Shown one piece after another: positions 46,702 to 56,454 of a DNA stretch of 64,000 nucleotides. Position numbers and translations under genes: made by a program. Every line of letters starts with the position of its first letter. The stretch's first letter is position 1. The notes below the pieces were generated by a model, which saw nothing but the letters and a program-made list of their open reading frames with translations, ran no database searches and was not told the DNA's origin. Source of the stretch: Congeria kusceri (lineage: Eukaryota; Mollusca; Bivalvia; Myida; Dreissenidae); the NCBI GenBank assembly GCA_027627225.1, contig JAPFQT010000038.1:124001-188000 (forward strand), in the 5' to 3' direction.

Positions 46702-46739
46702 GCGCTTCGCTGGGCCCATGGATCGTGACGAGCCTTTTC

Positions 46740-47090
46740 GCAGGACGCTAGCCAAATTTGGGGAAATTTGTGTTGTAAAACCTCCAAATTGGGAAAAAAT
46801 GTTATAGGTAAAATAAAGTCTTGGACTTGTAAAATCAACAACAGATTTCTAACTATAAAATGGAACTATATTTTTCAAAATAACTTTTTTTTACAATATA
46901 TGATCATTGTTTTAGCATAAAATTTTCAGTTGTAGAATTTGGGTCAAATTGGGATTTTTTTGGCAATTGGGAACAATTAAGCGTATTTATCATTGGGATT
47001 GTGCCAGTTAGTCGGACCCGTCGTGACGTTAGGAAAAGGCCTGCACGATCGCGGTACCCTGCACGATCGCGGTACAACTTGTCATGTCAT
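46740..47090. other. Intergenic sequence with TTGGGAA words and a 17-bp duplication
   Basis: CTGCACGATCGCGGTAC is directly repeated at ~47040-47075. Before it, AAATTTGGGGAAATTTG and CAAATTGGGATT words recur. No gene is seen. Confidence 0.45.
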
Positions 47091-47862
47091 TCATGTACAT
47101 ATAGATGTACATGTATACATAAGACTATTTTCACGATCTCAAAGCATAAACTTAATTAACTCGCCTTTTTCATTGTTGTTAACATCCACAATTTGTTATA
47201 TCCATGTGTAAAATATTCCGTTTGTATATAAAACATAATATTATTCCTTGTAATTTATTTCAAATTGCATATAATAAATTCCAAATCCAAAACGCCTATC
47301 AGAATTTTACTGTTCACATGACGTAAACACGCATCCTGTTTAAACTGCTCATGCATTTCGTGTAAATCATTTGTTTTGCTAGAAAAGCGTGGGTATTGAT
47401 TGCTGTATGAAACCATTGAGATCTTTACTTTTGTATAAAAGTTTCATAGGGCATAACAACAAAATTGGTTATCTATATAGTGAACAATGTGCAGTTAGCA
47501 TTTCTTAAACAAAACAGACAGAGAAAAATGTTACGCCGTATCGATTACGTTATTGTCGTTCAGATAGGTCAATATTGTTCTATGACATACGGTTACTGTA
47601 TATACCCTCCACGTGGACAGGCTGTAATTCGACATCTAATTAAAGCGACAGCAGTGAAAGGACTTTGTCATAGGTGACACGCGCAATGTAAGCTGAAGAT
47701 GGGTCGGGTTATTGTTTTTCACACTACAAGAGTGTGAATGTGAATGAAAGAGTAGCAATGTAGGCGCGAAAATCCAGACTAAACTGGATTTATTTATGAA
47801 CGTTGTGTAAAAGCAAAATATTGAAGTACAGGGTGTTTAGTAGACTGTAAATTTCAAGGGTC

Positions 47863-47922
47863 ATTGACCCTTTGACCAAAATTTTCAAGGGTCAAAATTC
47901 AATGGTGGAAGGGTCAAATACA
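47863..47922. promoter_or_regulatory. Cluster of GGGTCA half-sites including an inverted pair
   Basis: AGGGTCATTGACCCT is a perfect inverted repeat with one-base spacing, and two more AAGGGTCAAA copies follow within 60 bp. The arrangement resembles nuclear-receptor elements. There is no adjacent gene to connect it with, so function is unproved. Confidence 0.3.
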
Positions 47923-48243
47923 TGCACTGATAACTTCCTGGCATGGAAGATCTTATCAGTAAATGCAAAACGGATTAAGATAAGGTAGGCCTAATGTGTT
48001 AATAACAGACAGTGTCTTGACTGGCTTCAGTTGTATAGGAAGTGATGAAGCAATCCAGACCTTTACCAAGGGTCAGTATGACTCTTTGGGGGATTTTATC
48101 ATGCATCAATTTCATGATTTCCATGAAAATCATCGGTCAAAACCCGGGAGCTCGGGTAAAACGAACACTCTGGAAGTACATGAAAAAAATTAGGATACAC
48201 GGCCGATTCGCGATATATTGGATGTCACAAAATAATGGATGGT

Positions 48244-48270
48244 GATATAACAGATCTGCAGTGTAATAAG
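48244..48270 (+). repeat. Second arm of the 27-bp perfect inverted repeat
   Basis: Matches the reverse complement of 46675-46701 exactly; the arms are ~1.54 kb apart. Confidence 0.7.
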
Positions 48271-48279
48271 ACATTCAAC

Positions 48280-49065
48280 GAAATTAGTGTTACTTTTTAT
48301 ATAAATTCTCTGTAACTATTGCCCATTATAAAAAGTAGCTAAATATTGGCAACCAGAGCCTTACAAGTAATGCTATACCATTGCAAGTATATGAGTCACA
48401 GACCTAACCATTGAAAGACCATCTACGTGGTGGAAAGTTTTGCTAAAACAACACATATTACAGCCGTCAAATTTCTGTCGCTTCTTTTACATGGCATGAT
48501 GCTGAAATAACAGTTTATTGCAGTTAGCATTATTAATCGGGCAAGTTGAAATTGTATGGCCTATGCTAGAATGGGGAAGTCCTTCAAAAAAAGCTATTGT
48601 GAAGACTGTTACTATAATATAAATATATATATAAGAATACATATAAAGTATAAATATTGAGTTGTAAAAGATGAATTTGCAGCTTATAAAGCTTCAAACA
48701 TGAATTCATAATTGAGAGTGCATATACTTTATCATATATATGTTATATATATATATACACTGTTCATATTCATCCTTGTTAAGAAATCCTGGACTACAAG
48801 CTTGAAGATCTTCAGTGGAAACCAAAATGCAGGAACAACTAGAAAACACTTGCAGACCTCCACCAAGACGGCTCATTCCCCCTCATGGTATGCAACTAAT
48901 GAGTTACAGCATAATGTGTCAGTTTGCTGAATAATAAGGAATCCTTCAAAAAAAGTCCTGGATCAGGTTGTGATTGGGATCACCATCACAATCAAATCAT
49001 TGTTCATGGACACATTTCCAATCTTCCCAGGAAAGTTCATGCAAATCTGTACATAACTTTTTATC
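48280..49065. other. AT-rich intergenic sequence
   Basis: No gene or repeat was recognised. Confidence 0.35.
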
Positions 49066-49069
49066 TTTT

Positions 49070-49820
49070 TATGCTCTGCAAATGGGGGAGTAAATAGTTG
49101 CCACTTTGTCCGTCGGTCCGTGTTTTACTTAATTCCTATTCAGTTTGTCCGGGTGTCAAATGCATTTCCCCACAAATTTTATCCATCACTCTCTGTCCAT
49201 CCGACCTTCCATATTCAGTTTCCGTACAAGGTGCCTGGAACTACAATTCAGCTTGAATAAAACTTAATATGCAGCATCCCTACAGAGAAGACATGCGCAT
49301 ATTGTCAGGTTGATCTGGTCTGATATTAAAATCAGATGTTTTCGTTTCCGTGCAAGATGTCTGGAGTTAATAACTCAAATTCAATTAAACTTGATATGCA
49401 GCAACCTTACCAAGAGTACTTGCGCATATTGTCAGTTCTTTCAAGTCTGATGATTTTTAAGGGAGTTATTGCCCTTTGATGATAAATAGGATTTGTTAAT
49501 AGGACATTTTGGACGCACTAGTTCTCAGGAACTAATGACTCAATTTCACTAAACCTTGAGGATCTCTATCAAGACGACATGGGCAAACTGTCAGGTCATT
49601 CCAGTCTGATTTGATTATAAACATTATATTTTAATGGGATATTTTTGTTTTCCCACAAGTTCTCAGGAACTAATTGCTCAAATTCAATTAAACTTTATAT
49701 GCAGTATCCCTGCCAAAAGCACTTGCACATGTTGTCGGATTGTTCTGGTCTGTTGATATTTTGTTGATCATCCGTAATTCATCAATTATGGGCATGCGGA
49801 GGCGATAGAGACTGCTCTTT
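49070..49820. mobile_element. Tandem-core repeat, GCTCTGCAAATGGGGGAGTA type
   Basis: About four ~145-bp units containing AACTCAAATTCAATTAAACTT, ATGCAGCATCCCTRCC, CTTGCGCATATTGTCAG and CTGGTCTGAT. Starts after TTTTTATGCTCTGCAAATGG and ends near CAATTATGGGCATGCGGAGG. Non-coding. Confidence 0.65.
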
Positions 49821-49849
49821 TCATTCAAGCTTAACCAAACTTGCACAGT

Positions 49850-50400
49850 TTGTGTATTACGATAAAATCTCAGATAGGTTTGATAATGGGTCAGATCGGA
49901 CCAGGAACACCAGAGTTATTGCCCACATAGTTCTCATCCGATCTTCATCCAAAATTCATAAAAATCTTTATTCTAATAATATATCGGCCAGGTTTGATCA
50001 CCAGCCAAATCACACTTGGAATTGTGGAGTTATGACCCTTGAATTATCTAAAATTGGCCGTTTTAGCCGTTTCCGTTCTGTACAACAGTTTTTATCTGAT
50101 CTTCACCAAACTTGGTGAAAATCTTTGTGGGCTTAATATCTTGTACAGGTTCGATAATCAACCAAATTGTCTCAGTAACTGTAGAGTTATGGCCTGTGAA
50201 TTATCTTAAATTAGCCTTTGTACCTTTTTCTCTCTTAGTCAAATAGTCATCATCCCATCTTTACTTAACTTGATGAAAATGTTTAAGGTATATAATATAA
50301 TATTTTAAGATCGACAATCTACCAAACTGCCCCAGGAACTGCAGAGTTATGGGCCTTGATTTATCTTAAATTGGTCTTTTTAGCACCTTCTACTCCCTAT
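49850..50400. mobile_element. Tandem-core repeat, GGAATTGTGGAGTTATGACC type
   Basis: Four ~140-bp units with GTTTGATAATCARCCAAAT, GGAACTGYAGAGTTATGGCC and TTGAATTATCTAAAATTGG. One related unit follows the microsatellite at 25010-25120. The C-terminal part of the repeat seems to resume at ~51190-51310. Confidence 0.6.
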
Positions 50401-50937
50401 ATACAATAGGTTTCCCGGTATTTGTAATAAAGGCCTCCAGCCCAGAATACACAGTTTCAAATAAATGTATGTTATATATAACATATTCATATGAATGCAA
50501 CATATTATAATGATACATAAAATGAACACGTTATTTCTGATTATTATTTCATGAAAATAAAGCAACAACACATATATATTATTATATCATAGTTTCAAAA
50601 TTATTTACACATACATGAATTTTCCATTTTTGCGTTTTGGTCTTTCATGTAAATTTGTATTTCCGTCGATAAAAGGTTGTCCTAGCAACATTGCCTTAAA
50701 CAAAAATTTCGCTAAAGACCAGATCTATTCATTTCTAGCGTCAGACATCATGGAATAGAACAATGCAAGGCTTTGACTTCTGTTAAACCAGTTATTATTA
50801 AAAACTTCTAACCTCAGTGACAGATAACAAACAAGTGAAATTCGTCTTCTACGATTTACACATTACGAGTTACGCAAAATACACAAAATCTAAAATCTCT
50901 TTCAATTTTTAAATGTCTTACTTTTTCGATCATCAGC

Positions 50938-51195
50938 TTATGTCCAGAACATCTTAAATTTTTTTTTTTTTAACAAGAAGGGCAAATCTAACGATAAGTA
51001 TCGTTCAGTATCCAGCATGGTCTTGTATTCCTTATAGAGCACTACCTTCGGGGAATCGTTGATTTTAGATGTAATGTCTTGAAGAGCACAATCTTTCAGC
51101 CAGTTCTTGAACTGGGTGAGGAATTCACTAGTGTTCCCAACACCATTGGCCAGCCAGGCAAAGCCGAATTCATACTGGAACAGCATCCGTTTTAT
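50938..51195 (-). pseudogene. LINE ORF2 remnant (segment before the zinc knuckle)
   Basis: The minus frame reads QYEFGFAWLANGVGNTSEFL, then FLTQFKNWLKDCALQD, VVLYKEYKTMLDTERYLSLD and LPFLLKKKKF. The pattern GFxxxWxxxGVGNxxxFLxxFKxRLxDC...YxxFKxxLxxExYL is typical of the region between reverse transcriptase and the terminal zinc knuckle in a widespread animal LINE type. It stops at an A-rich run (T11 at 50958-50968) and has neither reverse transcriptase nor knuckle. A decayed fragment. Confidence 0.65.
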
Positions 51196-51391
51196 GTTTG
51201 AGGCCTAATTTGATCTGCCAGTGTTGTCATGTCCAACAGTTTTCATCCAATCTTTACCATAATTGATATTTTAAAGATCGCTTTTAACCTAGAGGGGGCA
51301 TAACTGTTTTACAATTAGCTCTTGTTTCATTACATATTTCAAAAGTTTAAGCCAGGAGTGAAGGTAAATCTTTTTTGTATATGGTAGTGTG

Positions 51392-51695
51392 CCAAGCCCG
51401 GCTAGCTCAGTTGGTAGAGTGCTAGAATGTTAATCTGGGGATCGTTAGTTAGAACCCCAGCCCAGCCACATAACTTGCGTCGGGATTGGTCATGAATTAT
51501 TCCTATGGCCATTCTCCCCCTACCTCAGATTCAAGTAGGGCAATTGTCAGTTACGGGCATAAGTATGTGCACTTGGTACTGGTAAACCGCATATATCAGC
51601 TAATCCTGCCCAGGAAAAGTGTGAGGAGGTTAACTGACCATTGTGATATGACTGAATGCTGTTAAAAACGGCGAAAAATCCAAACAAACAAACAA
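51392..51695 (+). mobile_element. tRNA-derived SINE (family 3), full length
   Basis: The head GCCCGGCTAGCTCAGTTGGT contains a perfect A box (TAGCTCAGTTGG). A 5-bp anticodon-like stem (CTAGA/TCTGG) carries the loop ATGTTAA, so the tRNA ancestor may have been Asn-like (GTT). The B box is degenerate. The body includes TATGGCCATTCTCCCCC and GTATGTGCACTTGGTA, and the tail is (CAAA)n. The flanks GTATATGGTAGTGTG (51377-51391) and GTATATCGTGTGTGA (51696-51710) are an imperfect target-site duplication. Same family as 41986-42210. It is not a functional tRNA gene. Confidence 0.85.
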
Positions 51696-51780
51696 GTATA
51701 TCGTGTGTGATGTATTCTTAGCTTGTTCAAAAGCCTAACTTGCGCTTGGTAGCCGTTCACTGGCAAATTGGACCCAGTGT

Positions 51781-53947
51781 TTTTTTTTTTTTTTTTTATT
51801 AAATATCAATAAAACATACATTATACATACACATGTATATACATGCAGTTTACACTGAGAATACACATGAGAAATGAGTTCAAAAACACTTAAAGCAAGC
51901 ATATGCAAGTAAATTATTTCCCAAAATTTAAACGGAGAAAAAGAGCAACAGTTTATGCACGTATAATGACGTGTTTTACCGTTTGTGTTTTCTTTTTATC
52001 TTAAAAAAAAAATATGCTAACTAGTTAATCTTGCTATAAAAGAGAGGTGCTTTAAAAGGTAGAGAATATTATGCTGACAAAAAAAGGAAAAAAGAAATAA
52101 AAAGTGAGGTTCATGTCTGACTGTCGATTAAAATTCGATATTTTGTATAAAATCTTTCAAGTGTATCATTTTTTAGGGCTATTTCGTGTTCAATATCAAG
52201 ACGTGATGTCAAGATCGAAATAAAACTTTTGAAGTCGGGATTACGATCCCGACATTTCATTGTGAATATAAAATATTTCATTAGATAGATAATAAAACTG
52301 ATCGTTGTTGCGTTTTTATTGTTGTCTAACTGACCGAAACATACTAGTTCGTAGTTAAAATATACTAAAATGCCTTTATCGTATAAATAATCAGAGAGTT
52401 TGCTCCATAAATGTTGCGAAACACGGCATTTCCAAAACAAGTGTTCAATATCCTCATAGTATTCATTGCACAAATCACACATGTTAGAATGTATCAATTT
52501 GCATCGATAGAGATATGTATTTGTTGGGGTTAAGCGCATAATAAATTTATATTGAAAGCATCTAAGACTTGTGTCAGTACATGTTTGGTGTACTAATGTA
52601 TATATTTTAGTCCAATTTAATTCTTTATTTTGCAAAATGTCTTGCCATTTATTTTCTGATGTTGCACTTGTATTAGATACTTTTGATAACTGAAGGTTGT
52701 ACAAAACTCTATTTGGTTGGCTTGATGTCTTAATTATATCCAATAATGTTTTATTTCTATGTCCTGTTAAGAAACGTTCGTCTACAATTTCCAATAAATG
52801 TTTTGGTATATTATTTATTAGACTATTGTACTTTAAGAAATCGCCGTTAGATGCATTGTAAATATATTTAAAATCTGCAAAACTATAAAATTTATTCATC
52901 TGGAAGTCAATTAACTGATCAATAAATTTTATACCTTTATCATGCCATTCTTTCCAATACAGAGTTTTGTTTTCAATCTTTATCTCACTATTATTCCATA
53001 TAATATGTTTACTAAAATCATGTTGATAGCAATTTTTACTCGCGTTCCAACCGTTAAGTATATTTTCAAAAAATACATTATTTTTACAAATACGTTTAAT
53101 GTCTGGTGGTCGTAAATTTGACTCAAAAAGCAATTCCCCTCCGTATTTTTTAACAATAGTATCGTATATGCACTTCCATGAGCTGTTATTTTGTGCAAGA
53201 AGCCGCTTAACCCAACAACCCTTAATAGAATTTAAAAACATTTCGATGTCTGTTAACTTTAAACCTCCATGTTTATAATTCATAATGATTTTAGTGCGTT
53301 TAATTTTATCTGGTTTACCATCCCATACGAAATTAAAAATCTGTTTTGTTACGTTTTTAATAATATGTTTTGAGGGATTTGGTAAGACAGTAAAAGGATA
53401 TACTAATTTTGGTAGTGCAAAGGTTTTAATTACTGTAATTTTTCCAAATAGGGTCAGTTTCCTATGTTGCCATTGTTTGAGGCAATCGCTAAATGCATTT
53501 AATTTAGGTTCTAAGTTTAGGGTTACATTTTTTGTTTTACAATTATAAAAATTCAATCCTAATGTTTTCGCAGATTCAGATGTCCAATTAAATTTGTAAT
53601 TCTGACAAAACGTTATAGCTGTATTTTTTAAAATCCCTGCCCTCAGTATGGTTGATTTGAAAATGTTAAGGTTTAATCCAGAGGTATGACCGAATTGTGT
53701 TATTGTATTTATGAGGTTTTCAAAGGAGGCTTGCGAACCGTTGTTAAAAAATGTAGTGTCGTCTGCGAATAGTGATTGTTTTAATTCTACACCGTTTATG
53801 TTAATACCTGTGATTGTTCGTTCTTTTTCAATATAATTGGAAAGTAATTCGATACATATTACAAATAAAGATGACGAGAGTGGACAACCCTGTCGGACGC
53901 CATTTTTTATTTTAAAACTTTCGGACATATGCCCATTGTTCATTATA
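51781..53947 (-). mobile_element. 5'-truncated LINE insertion with poly(A) and 9-bp target-site duplication
   Basis: The plus-strand T run at 51781-51797 is the poly(A) tail. ACCCAGTGT occurs at 51772-51780 and again at 53948-53956, exactly bracketing the element, so both ends are defined. The element is cut off inside ORF2 just upstream of the reverse transcriptase active-site region. The reading frame is intact through to the stop, which points to a young insertion. Confidence 0.9.
52111..53943 (-). CDS. LINE ORF2 C-terminal two-thirds: reverse transcriptase and zinc knuckle (5' truncated)
   Basis: 610 codons without a stop. GVRQGCPLSSSLFVICIELL at residues ~15-34 and FADD at 59-62 (SLFADDTTFF) are reverse transcriptase motifs; D61 and D62 are the catalytic pair. 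The first catalytic aspartate, the fingers and the endonuclease domain lie upstream and are missing because the insertion begins four bases before this ATG. The thumb/connection region follows (KTLGLNFYNCK, FPKLVYPFTVLPNPS-like). The C-terminal knuckle C489-x2-C492...H...C506 (CDLCNEYYEDIEHLFWKC) comes next, then a hydrophobic tail. The motif context resembles the L1/Tx1 group, a tentative placement. The ATG is an internal methionine, not a true start. Truncation makes it incapable of autonomous retrotransposition. Confidence 0.85.
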   Translation of the reverse strand: MNNGHMSESFKIKNGVRQGCPLSSSLFVICIELLSNYIEKERTITGININGVELKQSLFADDTTFFNNGSQASFENLINTITQFGHTSGLNLNIFKSTILRAGILKNTAITFCQNYKFNWTSESAKTLGLNFYNCKTKNVTLNLEPKLNAFSDCLKQWQHRKLTLFGKITVIKTFALPKLVYPFTVLPNPSKHIIKNVTKQIFNFVWDGKPDKIKRTKIIMNYKHGGLKLTDIEMFLNSIKGCWVKRLLAQNNSSWKCIYDTIVKKYGGELLFESNLRPPDIKRICKNNVFFENILNGWNASKNCYQHDFSKHIIWNNSEIKIENKTLYWKEWHDKGIKFIDQLIDFQMNKFYSFADFKYIYNASNGDFLKYNSLINNIPKHLLEIVDERFLTGHRNKTLLDIIKTSSQPNRVLYNLQLSKVSNTSATSENKWQDILQNKELNWTKIYTLVHQTCTDTSLRCFQYKFIMRLTPTNTYLYRCKLIHSNMCDLCNEYYEDIEHLFWKCRVSQHLWSKLSDYLYDKGILVYFNYELVCFGQLDNNKNATTISFIIYLMKYFIFTMKCRDRNPDFKSFISILTSRLDIEHEIALKNDTLERFYTKYRILIDSQT

Positions 53948-53956
53948 ACCCAGTGT

Positions 53957-55380
53957 ATTACCAGTTGATAATAAGACCAGTTCTTTACCAGAGAGATGCC
54001 CGAAACTCATGCTCTATCTGTCCATGTTGGCTGGGTCAGCCTTGTGCAGGCTCTGCTTGTCAAGACATACAAAATGTTTTTAATTAAATTTCAGAACATT
54101 TCCTGGTGTTAACCAGCTGAGTAACTGTGATTTCCTGCCAAATAAACTGTCTCAAGTGGAACATCAGCTGTGACATCATTTTCCCCAGCTCAGAATCATT
54201 CCTGCTGGACATGGCCTGTAGCTGCTGCTCAACCGTATTAGTATGGCTTGTGTTTTTTTTGCCTTACCTTGCTGTACATTCAGTTTTAGATCTTGGGAAA
54301 GTGGAGGTTCTACCCCCCCTAGCCAGGGTTAGGTAAATATATACTTTTTAGTACAAAATGAAAAGAAATATAAACATTTTACTATTGTCCCTACCCCCGC
54401 GTTGTAATTTTTTGTGTAAATAAAAACAAACACCAGGAGTCTTCTTAATTTTTTTTATTGATCTTAGGCATTTTTTATATATAAAAGTTATGACAAATAC
54501 TTTATACAATGTTTAGGCCAAGGAATAAAAACAAGTGGTTCAGGTTTCACGACAGACCCTACTTGCATCACCTCATCCTGAAGAATTTTTTAAGCGAAAC
54601 AAATTGTTTGGTATAAAATTACCACAGATTTTTTTCCTTGACCTTAACTTTACATTGTATGCTAACCATTATACATGTATATTTCCAGAAATCATTTACT
54701 GAAATGTATCGTCACCTGAGTTGCAGCAGTTATTGATCAAACGAGCAAGCCATGGTGTGGGGCAGAATTTCAATGTGAGATGTGATATGTTATTTAAAAT
54801 TCAGTTTTCTATGGACCTGATTAAGAGTACTTGTTGACAGCTTAAAATTGCACTGTGAATATGGTCTAATAAACCCATTTGTTTGAATCCCAATGTTGTC
54901 TGTTCTTTGTTGTTGTTTTTTATAGAAAAGGCACATGCTAAGAATTTAGAACCCCAGCCAAAATGTTTTGGAAGGAAAAGTATGTCACACACAAGACTTT
55001 AGGCAAAACCATAATGAGACTGGTTTTAAAATCACACCAGTGTGGAAGTCAGGCTTAATTAAGCTTTTCTAAATATTTTGAAATACATCTAAATTTTGTT
55101 ATCTCGAACTCGCTTATGTCAGAGTGGAAAATATTTTTGGTTGTTTCTAGTCATGACCAAAGTTTGTCAAACACTGGAAACATCTTTACAGTCAAGTTTT
55201 TTTCAGTTTTAATAATCACATGTTAGTTTTCAATGAATCATTGATCACTTGTAAACATTTCAATTTATGTATTCAGAATTGCTTTTTTATGTTCCAATTT
55301 TACAAATAATTTAAACTCGATACTTATAAAAATTATATACTTAGATATGTCTAACTTCAGATGCCAAAATTACATTGAAT
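53957..55380. other. Intergenic sequence with one coding-like patch
   Basis: Apart from the patch at 54109-54260, nothing was recognised. A GTCAGAGT-type and several AT-rich stretches are unremarkable. Confidence 0.35.
54109..54260 (-). other. Coding-like segment, possible exon or old retrocopy
   Basis: The minus frame reads TVEQQLQAMSSRNDSELGKM, then MSQLMFHLRQFIWQEITVTQ and LVNTRKCSEI. Composition and heptad-like spacing look like real coiled-coil protein, unlike the frames around it. But no polypyrimidine tract precedes it on that strand and no good GT donor follows; the frame ends in TAA. It may be a terminal exon with a weak acceptor or a pseudogene fragment. Family not recognised. Confidence 0.25.
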
Positions 55381-55382
55381 TC

Positions 55383-55995
55383 CTTTTACATCTAAATTAA
55401 ACAGGCTTTATGAAAATGTAATTGAAGTTTTAAGCAACTGGGTCTAGATATGTTATCACTAAACATTCATTTCTAAACTCACATTTGCAGCATGTAAATG
55501 ATCTATGCCAGATGGAACAGAATAACATACTACTTGTATAACATACAAATAAATTTACAAAATACAATTACAAGTTATGATACATTGCACCGTAATCAAA
55601 TGGATTTGACAATTATTTAATGCCATTCATATTGGAGGAAATTATTTCTATAAATATCACATTAAAATTTTGATTTGAAAACTTAATTTGAACAAACTGT
55701 TATGAATTTTAATAAATTCTGATTTCTTGATGAGCATGTTGTTTTAATAATATTAATTTAAATCCAACATTAATTGGCTTTATTAAAGTGTAATTGAAGT
55801 TTTGAGCAACTGTATCCATATATTACATAGCATTTAATAGATTTACTTTCATTCATACATTTCATCAAATGTGCAGCATTTTAAAATGATTTATGCTAGT
55901 TTGGAACAAAACAACATATTAATAAGCATACACAATACAAAAGCAAGTTTTTACACATTTCACTATAAAACAGATGCCAATGCACAAGCCTAGAC
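55383..55995. repeat. Diverged ~370-bp direct duplication
   Basis: GTAATTGAAGTTTTAAGCAAC near 55420 and GTGTAATTGAAGTTTTGAGC near 55788 start parallel stretches that share GCAGCATGTAAATGATCTATGC / GCAGCATTTTAAAATGATTTATGC and GGAACARAAYAACATA. Non-coding. Confidence 0.65.
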
Positions 55996-56184
55996 TTTCT
56001 AGTTACAATAACAGACCGGCACAAAACTAAATAATGATTCACACACTGATTATTTCTGATGCATTTTAGAATGATATAGAATCTTTTCTTCTGCCATAAT
56101 TAAACGTGATTCGAAAGTTTACAGAAAGTAAGAAAACAGTTTCATTTACACAATTTTTGTGGGTTTGAAAAACAGAACAAAATT

Positions 56185-56454
56185 TTAAACAAGAGGGCCA
56201 TAAGGCCATAGGTCGCTCATCTGATACTTTGGCCTGGTGACCTAGTTTTTGACCCCACATGACCCCATTTCGAACTTGAACGAGATACCATTGGGACAAA
56301 TGTTTTCAGCAAGTTTCATGATGATTGTGCTACAAATGTGGCTTCTAGAGTGTTCTTCCATATGGCCTGGTGACCTAGTTTTTGATCCCATGTGATCTAG
56401 TTTCGAACAAGTCCAAGAAATCATTGAAACAAATGTTCAGAGCGAGTTTCAAGA
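56185..56454. mobile_element. Dispersed repeat flanking the 66-bp satellite
   Basis: AAGAGGGCCATAAGGCCATA (with hairpin GGCCATAAGGCC), then GGCCTGGTGACCTAGTTTTTGA occurs twice ~130 bp apart (56231 and 56364), each followed by ACCATTGGGACAAATG/ATCATTGAAACAAATG. The last words resemble the satellite unit (ATTGCACTGAGACAAATG), so the array may have arisen from this repeat. Confidence 0.5.

Noticed and set aside
51396..51470. Functional tRNA-Asn gene
   Set aside because: The B box and T arm are degenerate and the sequence continues into a SINE body with a (CAAA)n tail and target-site duplication.
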